A stretch of 64,000 bases of DNA from Crotophaga sulcirostris (taxonomy: Eukaryota; Chordata; Aves; Cuculiformes; Crotophagidae): positions 4,321,923 to 4,385,922 of the forward strand of contig VYZB01000031.1 of NCBI GenBank assembly GCA_013397455.1, read 5' to 3'. The notes below the pieces were generated by a model. It was given only the letters and a program-made list of their open reading frames with translations, was not told where the DNA came from and searched no databases. Position 1 is the stretch's first letter, and every line of letters begins with the position of its first letter. This document shows, one piece after another, positions 24,401-38,318 of the stretch. Both the position numbers and the translations under genes were made by a program.

Positions 24401-26753
24401 ATCTTTAAATACGGCTCCCAGCTTTAACAACTTCACACCGTATCTTGTGTGAGCCCTCGTTATATTTTCTACTGCATATGCATGATTTCTTTTTTTTTAA
24501 TTTTTTAAAAAAAGCAATTAGCAGATATTTGGATAAGAACGTCTCACCATATGTCAATTGTTCTGCCAGCAAATGCTGCACTGAAATTTTTAGAAAAGGA
24601 ACAAAAGGGTTTCACATACATTTTCCAATCATCCTACTACCAAAACTGACAGACAATACACTCAATGTAAGAGCACACAACCTGTGTCCAGGGTGTGATG
24701 TGCAACAAATTGTATTTTTAAAAGCTGCTGATAATAATTTGGTTATTTTAAGCAAAGTAATTGATTCTGGTTTGGTTTGGGTTTTTTTTCACCCCAAACA
24801 TACACAAATCCCAAAATAGTTATTTAATAGCCAGCCAATAAAAAAGATAAAAGGCCAGGGGGAAATAAGAAATAAGGGAAGACATATCTCTGTCTTCCTG
24901 TGATCGGGGTTTATCCCAGCTAGAGTAGGTTTGGTGATAAATTGCCTGCTGGTGTAACAACGAATCAAATGTGTCCATAACGCACCTAGCAGTGGCTACA
25001 ACAGTTGATAACTGCCATCAGCTCCAGGTCAATTCAAAAAGGTGTCAGGACGAACAAGGATTAGAGAGAAAAACAAGAAAAGCCCCAGGTTTCACCCAGA
25101 GAGTATGGCCCCTAGAAAGGCAGCCCCCTATCTTCCTGTGCACGGCTCCAGCGTGTTTGCTTGTGGTGGGACCAGGAGAGTGTTTCCGTGTGCCAGCTCC
25201 TGTGGTGTTTTAACCCAGGTGACACTAGCATCAGAGAAGATCTCGAGGAGCTTCTTCATCACCCATTTGTCCTGGAAATCAGTGGATGTATAACTCTGAA
25301 TTGGATCAAATGCAGAAGGATTAAATGAGCTGATGTAAACCTATGAATTGGGTTTATAATATTGCTAAGTTTACCTAAATTTGCTAGATACCACTCATCT
25401 GGCCCTTGTTCTCCTCAGAGCACCATTGAAGGGAGTCCTTGTTCCCTTTGAGATGTTTCTGCTGCTTTTCTTTCCCATCCCTGGCTTCATGCATGACAGA
25501 ACGTGTCTTTTGGGGCATGGATTATTTTTTTCTGCTGTTACTTCACCGGTTTGGCAATGCAGGCTTTGTGGGTGGTACCTCTGCACAGTGAACATCCTGT
25601 AGGTTTAGGTATGATTTCCATACCAGGTGATTTTGATTGGAATAGTCAGTCATGATAGATGTGGAAGAGGTGGACAAATACCTCCTGAAACAGGGGAATC
25701 AACACATTAGGTGTCTTTCTTCTCAATTCCCCTTTTGTGTAGTTGCTGTGAAAATACCAGGATTGAAGGGCTTCCTTCATCTAGGTAAGTGAGGGAACTG
25801 ACTCTGCAGGGTGAGGAAAGAACTTGACAAGCTCATCTTTGAGCTGTATGAAATGTTGAAGAAATCTGATGCGGCCAGGTCCTGAGCTGAGGTGAACTGA
25901 TCTCCACAGAGCTGAGAAAACTTCAGTCACTGGATTAGCTAGTCCCCTGAGTCTAGCTCTGCTCTTCTTTCTGTCACACTGGCCCATGGGCAATATTAAT
26001 GGAGCTGTAGGTTGCCGTTAGCTGCGTATCGGATTTCCCTCTTGCCATTGCCAGCCTTGGTTTTAGTGAGGGGCCAAAGGGAGAGCCCCACAGGAGGATG
26101 GCTGCCAAGGTGTGACGGTTCAGCAGGGATACTAAGAATATTTAAACTCCTTGTGAGTTAAAAAAAACCCAAACTGCTATGACGCATCACATTAGACTCT
26201 CTCTAACCCCTGACAGTAATTTCATTGCACTTTTCATTTAACCTTGGTCATTGAACAGCAGCAAGTCTTTGAAACCATGAACCATTTGCCCAAGGATGCA
26301 GCAGCAAAGCATGAAACCTAGGTAGAAAGTGTAAAGCAAGGAAATGTAGTAGTTGGTTAAGTCCTTACAAGATAATTTGCACTCGCATATCTCTCTCTCT
26401 TCAGGTGGGTTTTGGTTTGATTTGTTGGGGATTTTCACCAGTCATGTTTGAGTATAGTTCAGCAATGTGAGTTCTTCAACTGGATTAGTGGTCAAGACTG
26501 GACCTATGCCCCTCAATGCATCTTTGCTGCATCATTCTCTGCTGTTCTTGCTGGACCTCTGGAAATGCAGGGAGCTGGTTTTGTTGAAGAGCAAGCATCA
26601 GACCAAGAATCAACTCACAGAAATTAATGTCAAGGATTTTGGTTTAAACCTGGAATGTGTTTGCAAGTGGTTGGCATAAAGGGACTAACAGCCCTTTGAT
26701 GCTGTGGTTTGCATACAAAGTATTAGGCTCTGCTTCATCATTCTTTCTCCTAG
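21453..26753. other. Presumed 3' UTR intron or gene flank
   Basis: This starts with the donor GTAAGA. No gene is supported inside. A 41-nt acceptor-donor pair at 23103-23143 is too short and phase-incompatible to call. There is a T-rich run near 23338-23349 and another near 24489-24515. No interspersed repeat is recognised. It ends in the pyrimidine tract of the candidate exon at 26754. Confidence 0.45.
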
Positions 26754-26824
26754 GTCTTAAAGTGCTCATCCCTATCGTTAGGTACAATGTTCCTCGGGCT
26801 GGTAACTACCCCGATGACGAATAG
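26754..26824 (+). CDS. Candidate alternative terminal coding exon
   Basis: A very good acceptor, gcttcatcattctttctcctag, ends at 26753. After two split-codon bases, 22 codons are open and end in TAG (26822-26824), with the peptide finishing RAGNYPDDE. Four CpGs survive in 71 bp, while the neighbourhood is CpG-poor. The start phase fits exon 15622, so skipping exon 21384 would give a different, less acidic C-terminus. If exon 21384 is included, this segment would be 3' UTR. The open length is short enough to arise by chance, and I do not recognise the peptide. Confidence 0.22.
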
Positions 26825-29156
26825 GTTCCCTACCATACAGGCATCCAAAGGGGATGTTTGAGACATAGTCTGTAATAATGGGTCACACATTCATTGCAGC
26901 TAATTGTCAATCTTTCTATAAAACACTGAGAAAACCTCTCTGTGTATTAACATCGTTCTGCTTTAGACACTTGACTGAAAATATATACGTTAAAAAAAAA
27001 GACTTTTCTCTATATGCAGTGCATGCCAGCTTTGCTTTTAAAATAACAAACCTAACAGAGTACGTGGATCTATTTTCTGGGGAATAGGGGTTTTTATCAT
27101 ATGATTCATCCAGAATTTGCCTTACCCTGACATTTGTGATATAAAGGAATGTTTAAAAAAATTAAAAAAAATTAAAAAGGTAATTTTCTTGATCCAAAAA
27201 TATGTTTTTACTTCAATGCAAAGAAATGTAGACTGTTGCTTGCAAAATGTCTTCTAATAGATGGTCTAGCAGCTATATCAGTTAACACACGCCTCTTCTG
27301 TTACTCTCTCATTTACATGCTGAATTTGCCTCCAAATCTGTTATTTTTCCTTTTGTCTGTGCCATGAGTTGGAAAACTTAAAGAACTGATGCCTTCATAC
27401 TACAATGTTTGTTAAAGCAAAACATTAATAAAGCTTGTCCTGAAGATGAGGTGATGCCACTTGTGTGTTTATTCCCTCCTAACTGTGATGATCGTGCATT
27501 GGTCATTTTGGTTATCAGTGTTTCAGTTTGGACATGCGAGCACCAGCACGTGCAGCTGAGTCCTTGTTTACATTTATCATTCACTTGATGGTGGAGTCTT
27601 CTGAGAAATGGATACCCTGGAGGGTATTCTGGATGGCATCACTGAAAGGTAAGAACAGGGACTTTGCTGTTCAGAGGAGAAAAGGTCACTTGGTAGCTCC
27701 CATCGATGCACCACAGATATTACAAAAAACGTTTTGACAGTTGTAGCAGTACCAAATCCTCAGCTTCTATCATGTCTCAGAGAATATCCCCGTATATTTG
27801 CAATCCACAGGTATAACAGAGAGCATGCAGTGCATGTTATCTGCCCTTTCTGCCATCGTTTATTTCAAACCTGAAAGTGTAGAAGATACTGCAAAAATTA
27901 GGAAGCTTTTTTCTTCCCATGGCACCGGTATAGATGTTCTGACTTGTACCAACACTGCTTTACTGTTATTCAAAGCCAAGGATTTAATTGTTCATAACTG
28001 AAGCTGGGGGGCTGGCTCTGAGAGTCTAAAGCTCTCTGATGAATGGATTCCCTCTCTGAAATTTTACTTTTCCTTACCTGCATCCCTTTGTCTGCTGAAT
28101 GGAAGAGGACAAAGCATAGGAGATGCACGGCAGTAGGGTATCCCTGCCTTTTGCTGGATGCAGCACCCACGTCAGATTCAGTTCATCAAGAACTCTGTTT
28201 TCACTGTATCTCAAGAACTGTACAGTCTAGAAGGAGGCACCTGGTTTCCCCATATTGTAGACTGTTTCCACTGCAAGGCAACATTTTTGCCTATAGCAAG
28301 TGTATATGCTTAAAAAGAAAAAAGAATTAATCTCATCTAGGAGCACATTCGGTCCATCTCACTCTGTTTGAATAGCACAGGGTTGAGAGGAAAACCTCTG
28401 TGGTTTTGGAGGATGAAGAAAGGCATGAGTTTAAGGCTGCTCAGACCCTTGCAGCACTGGCTGTTGGTCCAGATGATGTGGATTTAGGCAAAGAGCAAGT
28501 GAGACTGCTAGGATGAGATGTGATAAACTATTCTTAATTATAGTCCTGTTGCTGCTGGCCAGACTGACACCTCTTCTTCCAGATCTTCTTTGGAAAAGTG
28601 TTAGATTTGAGCTTGGGGAAGTCTTTTGCTGAGCTAATAACATCAGAGGGCACTAAGTCTGCAAAAACAGAGGCCCCATTACCACTTTTCCTGCTTAGCC
28701 TTCTCGGAGAGATTGTCCCAGCAGAATTGGGTTGTCTTTCAGGATTTCCATGTGAACCTGCCACTCCTCAGAGGGCTCTGTGCACACTTTAGATTGGCTT
28801 TGACTGCCTATCCCCCTCTCCTCCTGCACAAAAACTTCCAAAGGGGTCTTTATGACCTTGATCTATCTCATAAGGTGAAAACTCTACTTTGGGATTTTAA
28901 TTAGTCTTGCGGTTTTGGGTTGGGCTTTTTTATTTTTTGCCTGAAATAAAAGTGTCGGGAGACATTTAAATACCCTAATTTCTCGTTCCATTAGAATTAT
29001 TGGCAACCCCTTAAAGTAAGTGGCAAATCACCGTTAATTCCTTCGGAATTCACTGGTAAAACATTTATCGTAATGAATTCTTGGGCGGGGGGAGGTGGGG
29101 GGAAGAGAGCCCTGATGCAAACGCAGCAGATGGAGGAGGTGCTCGGGGAGGCTGCT
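26825..29156. other. Noncoding stretch with possible untranslated exon
   Basis: An acceptor-like site (tttcag ending at 27526) and a good donor (AAAG|GTAAGA after 27648) bound a 122-nt segment that could be an untranslated exon. Nothing else supports it. AATAAA words occur, for example at about 27428 and 28945, and could serve as polyadenylation signals. A guanine-rich patch lies at about 29083-29103. No recognisable repeat. Confidence 0.35.
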
Positions 29157-29170
29157 CCATCTGGTGGCAG
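29157..29170 (+). promoter_or_regulatory. CTCF-like binding motif
   Basis: ccatctggtggcag matches 12 of 14 degenerate positions of the vertebrate CTCF core by hand count. It lies some 55 bp downstream of a G-rich tract and inside a locally GC-richer patch (29080-29230). It is weaker than the site at 1143, and occupancy cannot be inferred. Confidence 0.22.
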
Positions 29171-31341
29171 CTCAGGGCTCTTTTAGTTGTGGGGTCACTT
29201 CTGATCGCGTGAGTCAGGTGAGGTTTCCCTCTGCTTTAAACCCACCGAGCATCACTCTCTCAGCGGTAGAAGAGTATAGACATGTGTGCTTGGCTGATGT
29301 TGGAAAGTGGGGTTGTGTTTGTGTTTGCCGCTGAGCATTGTCACATTCCCATTGCTCCTGATGTGAAGACACGTGTTGCCTGAAACCAGTTTGTTCTGGT
29401 TTGGGCTAAAGCAGAAGAGATTTCTGACTTTTCAGCTAAACCCCTTTCAAAACTTCAGCTTCTGAAGCTTACCAACACAGTTTTTTTCAGACAGTGGCTG
29501 CCTCTGGAAGCTATAAGCCTTATAGTTATTACCGAGGTAGTGGGACATTGCTCACACTTACTCCGATGTAAATCAGGACCATCCTAGAGTTGGCAAAGGG
29601 GATCGCAGCTGCTGGGAGGAGTGGACAGAACAGATGACCCAAATCTGACCAACAGTATTCCATGTCACACACATCATACTGAGTACAGAAGCTTAGAGAT
29701 CACAAAGGGTCACCCCTCTTCTGCAATGGCTGATGTTGAGGAAGGACCTTGTCTGTCTGTCCGTCCCTGAACCCATCTGCATGTTGAATCCAGTAACTTA
29801 GTCCTGCCCCTGAGTCCAGCTCAGGACTTTCCCTGCACCTGCACTGCAGCATCAGTTGTGACATATAGTCATCTGAGAAGCTTAAATTAGCTTTGAATCC
29901 TTGCATATATTTTATTATTTTCTTATTAATATTATTCTTTCAGTTTTATTATTACTGTTTCATTAAAGCTGTTTTGGTTTTAGTTTCCAACCCGCAAGCC
30001 TCTTTTTTTCTCATTTCCCTTTTTCCTTTCCTGTGGTGGGGGAACTGGGACTAAAGCTGCCCAGTTTGGTTACTGACCTGGCTGGAAGGTGGGTTGCTAA
30101 TCTGGGACACAGCTCCAAATCCACCTTGTCTTTTCACGGGTGGTCCACACCCTCAGCAGTTGCATTCATGCTCTGAGTTGAAATAAACCTTGTCTCAATG
30201 AGTTCAACGAGCTTTTGGTGAGTGGTTCTAGAGGAGCCTTGCAGGACTTCCACAATGCCAGGTAAGCATGCTCAAGAAGATCCTGGGACTACTACGAGAC
30301 TGGAAGGGGAAAGAGTGCTAAGTCAACACAAATGCTCCTACAGTATTGGTTTCCATAGTCTGTCTCGGTATCTCTGGACACCTTGCACCTAGAAACGTTA
30401 CTGCCAAGATGAGAGGATTGCAAACAAGTTGGTTTTTCATCATAAAGAAATGTTGTTCTGTAGAGGAGCCTGAGAAAAGCCACCCCCCACCCTTTAGAAG
30501 TTGTGTGTGGTCTCCATGAGGCCTCGTGGAAAAGGGCAAGGAAGTCATGCACAGCAAGAATAATCTGCAGTGTAGGCAAGAACAGAGCAAGCTTTTATTA
30601 ATATTTTCCAGCACAAGTCTGGAAAGCAGTGCCGCCACTGCCACTGAGTTTTGCAGAGTCCAAGGAACCAGTTGGGTCTGTGCCGTGTACTTCCAACACC
30701 TGCTCATTTCACACCAGCTTCTGAACACCTGCTCACTAGAAGCATCCTTCTGGATGGGAAATGTAAGCCTAAACTTACAATTTTTTTTTCTATTATCCCC
30801 ATCCCTAGCAAGCCAGGAAATCAGTTTTGAAATAAAAGCACAACAATTTTCAGAGAACAACAGAGCACAGAAAGATCAAATTGTGAGACAGTCAAAATGA
30901 GCAGTGAAGATCTGTGAAGCAAATAGCAATCCAAGAGGCATCCTGAAACTCAAACTCCCTTCTCTGCCCTGCGAGTCACATTGTCTCTGCACCAGGGAGG
31001 GGTTTATGTTTATTCTTGCACCTACAAGGGAAAATGGAGAGGGCAGGTGCTTAGAACATGGCAGTTATGGCTTTCCCACAGCCAAAGCAATTCAGATGAG
31101 GAGGGGTTTGGTTCCAAGCAATCCAAGCGTGTCTGTGCCAGTACAGGCAGTGCAGCATTTGTCGTGGTCCTTGGGGTGGCTCAAGTGCCCCAAGGAGAGC
31201 AGCAGAGGAACTCATGCATGGCTGGGAGACCAGGGACTGGGCCAAGCATGGGGACAGCCCAAACACCAGCATTGACCCCAGTCTGTCAAGACTAGGAGCC
31301 TCCTGCTGCCCATGCCATCACCTCTGGCCTTCTTTTTTGTG

Positions 31342-31372
31342 CATATATATATATATATATATATACACACAC
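31342..31372. repeat. (TA)n(CA)n microsatellite
   Basis: A run of about 12 TA units passes directly into a short CA tract. Such compound dinucleotide repeats are length-variable and prone to unwinding. Confidence 0.95.
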
Positions 31373-32433
31373 TAAAAAAGGACAATCCATATAAAGCACG
31401 TTATTTAAATAGTATGTACCCTAATACAGAGGTAGTATAAATATATAGTATGCAGAATAAATAGTATGATATACAATACCTGGGAATTGAAGGGAATGAT
31501 GAGTAACCCCAGGGAATGACTTCTCTTCCTATTTGTGGCAGGAGACAAGGGAAGGGCTATGCCTCCCCCATCTCCTCTTACCTTCTGTTTACCATCCATT
31601 AGTACCTGATTTTTACAGTTGTCTTCCAAAACATAACCTATCTAAACATTAAGCCCAGATTTCATTGTATGGGTTTACAGTTCATTATTACACTTCTTGG
31701 CATCATAAACAGCAATTTAGGACTGAATTACATCCATAGGGGGAGGGTTCTTTTTGTAGGAGGCATAAGCAGAACAGTGGATCTCACTGTTTGGCTTCTG
31801 TGCGCAGACTCCTGCTCCAGAGCTCCTATCGTGTTGTTGAGTGAACCTCTTTTGGTGATGCAGAGAGAAGCCACGGGGGGGTCTAGAAAGGCATTTTGTT
31901 TGGACATCCTAGTTGTTTTCTCACCTTGTTTGCTCTCTGGGAGGTGAGCTGCTGAAACGTTGAACTAGTACATTAGCAATAAAGATTTTCCTGGTTTTGG
32001 AATTACTCCATCACTACCACTCAAGAAATACTTAAAACTACAAACATTTTGGAGCAATTGATTGTACCTCTTCACAGAGTCACAGATGTGACAGATCCCC
32101 TGCCCCCGGCCACATTCAACTACTGAAATATTTCTCTGATACTGGTTGCAAACTGCAAAAAAGACTAAGTTTCCTTCCAGAAGGTACATCTTCTCATCAT
32201 CTTTTATCAGCAGTTTCAAATAAATGGAAAAACCTGAGGAGCATAACATCCTGTGTAACCACCTTTTACAGAATCAACAATGACAAAATCCCTGCTCCTG
32301 CTCTGCCCTGGATGCTTGAGGGTAACTCGTTCATGTTCTTCTGTCGGGAGGTGAGAACCTGGACCCCATTGGGTTCCTCCTGTGCCAGGAGATGCCTCTA
32401 TCAGAAGCCCTGGGGCTGGGCTGTGGTGTGTGT

Positions 32434-32451
32434 TCTCTCTCTCTCTCTCTG
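32434..32451. repeat. (CT)n microsatellite
   Basis: A short, perfect pyrimidine dinucleotide tract of about 18 bp. Confidence 0.9.
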
Positions 32452-32592
32452 CTTGGTTCCTCTGGAAAGCCTGGGATGATTGTAAGGGAATTTTTCAAAA
32501 TCAGGCAATGACTGAGCTGCCAAATGTGATTAACTTTTCATTATGACTTGAGCATAATTTCAACAAATACTGCCCAGTAATACTTCCTACTT

Positions 32593-32690
32593 AAAAATAA
32601 AATAAAATAAAATAAAATACCAAAACAAACAAACAAAAAAAACCAAAACAAAAAACCCAACCAACGAAATAAAACAAAGAAAAGCTCCAA
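32593..32690. repeat. (AAAAT)n and A/C-rich low-complexity tract
   Basis: About five AAAAT units (32593-32619) pass into an A-rich, C-dotted low-complexity stretch with AAAC words. No adjoining retroelement body is recognised, so a poly-A tail origin cannot be shown. Confidence 0.85.
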
Positions 32691-35600
32691 CAATTTGACA
32701 CAACAGCATTTTCCTTCTTGCAGGTCTGATTTGCTGAATGCACTGACACCTCCAATGAATCTACAACATCCCTTTCCATCCACCTGCACAAATAATCCTG
32801 GAGGAAGTAAGACAGTGCTGTGTAGAATAGTTAGAAGGTAATGACAGAAAGAGAAATGATCCCATAAATATTCCAAGATTCATGTAACTCTGCAGTGTAC
32901 AGCAATTCCACTGTCGAAGGGGGAAAAGAAACAAACCACCTTACAAACAAAACAGTCAGTTCTTTACACAAAATGGAATTGAAGGAGGGCTCTGCTCTGC
33001 ATTTTCAGCATCCTCTTCACAAAACACTTGCAGAAATCAACAAAACAAACCTGCCTCTGAATTGATGTTTGTCCCCATCACAGGCTTAATGGAACAGGGC
33101 ATGTTGAGTTGGCACGTTCCCACAACAAAAGGAAGGGACTGACTAGACACCACACCACATCATACATGCCCACACCCCACCACCTGCTTTTCAGACAGAC
33201 ACACCCATGCCATCAGACAACAACACTGCATGGCCACCATGGTAAAGTCCTTGAAATTAGTATCCAGCACACTCTGGAGAACGAGTATGCGTGCACACAG
33301 GTGCATCTGTGGAATCACTCTTGATAAGGCTTTCAGTGCACTCGGTCCTTGCCATCTAGACCCCAAGACTTGACCAACATGGCACAGTCCGGCTGCTCCA
33401 ATGCGAGGTGCAGAAATAAGCTTCAGAGTCCAACAAACCTCCTACCAGACAAGTTGTAGGCAAGGCTGCTGCTGCCCACCTGAAATAAACTTACTCCTTC
33501 CTCACCCTCACATCAGCCCAGAGAAAACAATCCCTATGGATATTTCATCAGTCACCGCTGGCCATGGAGGAGAGACAGGTGGTTGTTGCAGTGGCAAATC
33601 CCTCCTCCCCTGGCTTGCAAGACCTGCCTCAAGTCGCAAAACCCACTGCTTCATTTCTGAGTGCCACGCCCCACTGCTGCCACGTGTCTCACTGCAGTCC
33701 TTCCAGAGCCCCAGCCATCCCTGAAAGCACATTGCTCTGGCTGAAACTGGACAGCAGGTGAAATCCAGTCCCCAGGTGATGGTCGTTACACAATGACTTG
33801 AATAGCAGGTATTTGAGCTAAGCATGGGATTTTGTTTCTTAACATCTCTGGAAATGAGATTGGTGTCTGCCTCTGTGTGGCAAAGTTAATTTTTTATCAT
33901 GCTCTAAAGACAGTAACTAAAGTTTTTAAAAAATACTTAATAACAAGAAGCATTTCTTTAGTGTATTTTTGTTATTGTTGTTATTGTCAGGTAAAGGTAG
34001 AATTTAATCAAAAATAGATAATTAAAAAAGGCTAGAATGCCCTTTGCTTTTACTTTGTCATACAAAACAAGTATGACAAAACCTGCAATACAGAGAAAAT
34101 TGTCTGACAAAGCTGCACAATTTTTTCTCCTCCTGTTACAAATAGAAGGTCTTGGGAGGATTCCCCACCATACCCTGGGCTGTGTTGGTTAAGGCACAGT
34201 TAGACTTGGGGGCAGCAAAATATTATTTAGTCTGGTAGGCACCACAGCAGCCCTTGAGCTCCAGCCAGCCACTAAAATCACCACAGAGCCAAGGGCTCTG
34301 AGACAGCAACCCTTGCCCAGAATTCAGGCCAGAGGCCCATCAGGAGAAGGGAGAATTTGTGTGGGAGGCGGATGCAGATGCCTGCATGTCTGGGAAGGAG
34401 AGGGGGCAGTGGAAACACAGCAGCAGCAGCAGACAGGGACAGTGAGCTGGCCTTGGAGATCACACAGCAGCCTCAGCACCGTGACCCCAAGAAAAAACAG
34501 AGTGCTTTTCCCTAGCTATTAGGCAAAAAAAGATTTGGATCTGTGAGCAATGAAAATGCCTCTTGCTGTTATAGCCTCGCTGTGGTCAGAAAATAGGAGC
34601 GATGAATCATTGCTTCCTTTCCTGCAAAGAAAGTACTCAGCTCACCAACAATGTCACCTGCTGCTGAAGACAACACGCAAGACCTTTCCCAAAACGGCTG
34701 CTCTGTTGTGTCAGGCAAGGGCAACACCATAATTGAAATTATTTTTGCTGAACCCCCCTGGGAAAGGAAGACTTAGAGGTGAGTTATGTTTCCAGGGCTG
34801 GTGACTCCAGCCTGCCCAAAGTAGGGGAAGCCTCCTGTGCCCTTCCCTCACAGCTGCTGCTATTTTAGCAACAACTAGCCCCAAAATTACAGCCAAAATT
34901 CTGGGATCTTTACATCTTTCACCAAACTGTGGTTGATTATTTCACTTCTACCCAAACACGCTTAGCAGACCAACCAGCTACTTAAGTTCTGGCCCCATGA
35001 ACTTACAAAAGTGTCTAAAAAAGCCAGTAGTGTCACAGGAAAGCAGAAGATTTTCAGCAGCTCCCAAGAAGAGCTGGGAAGGGGCTGAAGGTAGCAAATT
35101 CCAGTTTTGGTCCAGAGGTGGTACAGAGCAGCCCCTCACCCCTCAATCAAGTGCCCTAACCCCAAAGACCTGTTTGGGTGAGATGATGTCCCAAAGCCAT
35201 CTGCAAATAGGTTGGACTCCCATGATTCTTTCTTCCTCAGCTTGAAACTTGGAGATGGAGGAGGATGAGTCTTGTTTAAGCCAGCATGAAAAGAAGGAAA
35301 TGCTTATCTTGCAGACACTCTGCTGACACAACGTCATACTTGCTGTCTACAGTCAGCTTGAACATAAATCTGTCACTCTCAGTGAAGCTGCACCAAAAAA
35401 ACCCAAAATAACACTCAGCCCCGTATTTTGATTTACCTTTTAAGTGTGCTGGAGGTGCAATGAACACTGGTTCTAAATCTCCCTCAGCTGTGGTCATAGG
35501 GCTTCACTGTGCCTTGTTAGGTGCTACCTTTTTTAGGGGAACCTCTTGCACCTGTGGGGTATGAGATCTCCCAACTGAAATCTGGCTTTGGTGCTTTGGG

Positions 35601-38248
35601 TTTTTTTTGTTCATTCTGGGAGGCAGCTCTTCCCTTTATGATATTATTTCACATCAGCTGGAAAAAAGTGCTGCAAACATCTCTGGCAGCACAAGCTGCA
35701 AGTGTCTCCTTCAGGGCTGAGAGATATCAGGCTCCTCCACAAATATCATATTGCTCTGGGAAAAGCATGAACTCTTGTGGGAGCTCTGAGGAAACCCTCT
35801 TATAGGCCTTAATAAACAGGAATCCACATGAGGATGGGGCTGAAAGTTTGACTTGTAGCTACACAAAGGACAAATAAAATTTAAAAAAAAAACCCAAGCG
35901 CAAAGGAAGTGTTTGTTGGCAAGTCTTTGGTGCAAATCCCAAAGTATATCCTGCCTTGCCATCCTCGAGGGCAACCTGTATCATGTCCCTGGCAGCGTGG
36001 TTTGGTCTGCAAGCACAGGGAGGTGATGGAGCCACTGTTGACAAAGGAGTGAGAGAAGAAGGAGCCAGGACTGATTGATGTGGATCTCTGTTCAGATGGC
36101 CATTGTGTGGGGCTGAGGGCAGACAGGGGTGTGCAGAGCTGAGAGTTGGGTGCACAAGTGAAAGCGTACGTGCTGTAATTAGGCACCAGATCTCATTGAT
36201 CCTTAGTGGCCTGTGGTGGCTTTCTTATCTCCCATAAGAAAAAATTAAAACCCCCAAAACCCCTGTTCCCTGGGAAGTATGTTGTTAGGAATGTATCTAA
36301 AATAAATATTAAAAATTCTGCTTGTTTTCTTCCATAAAATTACCTCTGAGGACTTACAGAGCCAAGCACATTTGCAGAGTTGGAAGGGGAAAAAAGAGAT
36401 TAAAATAATTACAGCTTTCTTTGAGTGGGTCTGCTTAAGAGGAGATTAAAAAAAAGGCATATTGGAAAAATCCTCTTGACTCTAACCTCTGTTAGAACCC
36501 ATCTGCTGCTTACTTAACCCGCCTTGACATGTGCAGGGGAGCCGTGGTGGCAATGCCACTGTAGGGGTTACCTCAAGAGGGTGATGAGGTGGCTTCCTCC
36601 TCCCAGAGACTGACCTCATGTCCCCAGAGTTGTTCCTGGCTGCCTCTCCTACTCCTGTCTCCCTCTCCCCCCTCTCCCAGCCTCACACTGAACACATTTG
36701 AATATGTCTGTAGAATTAAAAACAATACTTACCCAAAACTGAACACTTTCAATAGAAAACTCTTCTGTTACCTTCTGCGGAGAAATCCCAAATGCTTTGT
36801 TTCACATATGCTGAAAGGAACTCCTTCCAGGCAGTTTCTTAGTATTTGCTTGGTTTGTGCCTTAGCCCAGGACACTCACCACATCAGGCCTCCACCCACA
36901 GGCAGCCTCAGGCCACCTGTGGTTACGTGGCAGGGCCAATGTCCTGAGCAGCCCTCCCAGCCCAGGAGAGTCTGCTTGGCTTTGTTTTGGGTCCCCTTGG
37001 TTCACACTAGCTTCCACCTGTAGCTAAACCTCCTCTTTTCCCACACCAGGACGTGGGCTGCAGGACCCCAGAGCACCAGCGAAGATGGTGAAATCCATCC
37101 TTTGAATCATATTTTGCTGCCAAGGGAGACTTTGGCTGATGGAGTAGGAAAGGATGTGGAGGACTTGGGTTCCTCAGGAAAAGAACCCAAAATTACTGAC
37201 CCAGGGTAGCGGGCAGCTCATTATTCATGATGATCCTGACCTTTCCTCTCCTGTTAGGGCAAAAATTGTGATACTTTTGAAAGCTGAAAAGTTCTATATG
37301 TTTCTCATGCATGTGTGTGTCTGAGTGTTTCATCCATCAGACAGGGAATACTTGACCTTGAAGGCTGAGAGTGTAAGGAGTGGTGCGGGCATATTTTCAC
37401 GTCCCTGCATACATGTGTTGACTCTCGGGAGTAATGCAAGAGCTGGTGGTTTATTTATTGCCTGGTTCTTGACATGCTTTGAATTTATTTATTTTTTTTA
37501 ATCTCTTGATTTTCAGTTAACTTTTTCATTTTCTGCAGGAGCACGGAGGGACCTATATGGCATTGAGGAGGGATGCACTGCAGAGGAAACACATCTTGCT
37601 CTAGTTCACAATCTGCCATCCTCTAGTGAGCCACAAAGTCACCAGCACAGAGCTGTTTGGCTTTGCAAGAAGTCCCCCAATCCCATTGCACTGAACATAT
37701 GCCTACATTTATCCCAGTTTTCCCAAATCCCAAATTTATTTATCCAAAATTCCAAATGGACAAGGAGCACATCGGTTTTGGGTTTTTTTGTGTTTTTATT
37801 TTTTCTTTTCTGTGTCTGAGTTACTTAAGGATGCGGTGGGGGGCACTGTGACAAAACATGTCTGCTTGAAAAAAAAAAAATTTAAAATCCCACGCAAACA
37901 CTGAGAAGATATGAAACCATGCACAGAATCAGTTTTTAGCCTGGTTTACTCCTTGTGCCTTCCCACAATTTTTCCTCCAAGACAGGGTGGGAAAAAAATT
38001 GAGTGGCTGATTTTGTTAGTGTCAAAGCTCATTACTGGAAGAAGCTGATAGGAAGTGTAGCTTAATTGTTTGAATTTGCATGGTAGTTTATCAAACAACT
38101 GGTTCCTCGGCACATGCGTGTCCATCATTTCCTACTTCCAGCCTTTTGTGGTAGCATCTACGCAGGGGCTCATTCCCCACCTGTGAGCCTGCATCTCTTC
38201 TGCTCAGCTCCCATGCCCTGGTACCCAGATTTGCCCTCTGCACCTAGT

Positions 38249-38318
38249 ATTTTATTTTATTTTATTTTATTTTATTTTATTTTATTTTATTTTATTTTTT
38301 TTTATTGTTATTTTTTTA
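38249..38318. repeat. (TTTTA)n microsatellite
   Basis: About eleven TTTTA units with a T-rich, degenerate 3' end. It is the longest pentanucleotide tract in the middle of the window and is likely to vary in length. Confidence 0.95.

Noticed and set aside
27527..27648. 122-nt segment with acceptor and GTAAGA donor, possible 3' UTR exon
   Set aside because: No coding information to test and no further downstream exon found. Left as a note in the surrounding block.
34466..34484. REST/NRSF-like half site (cagcacc...)
   Set aside because: Only the left half matches. The right half has too many mismatches.
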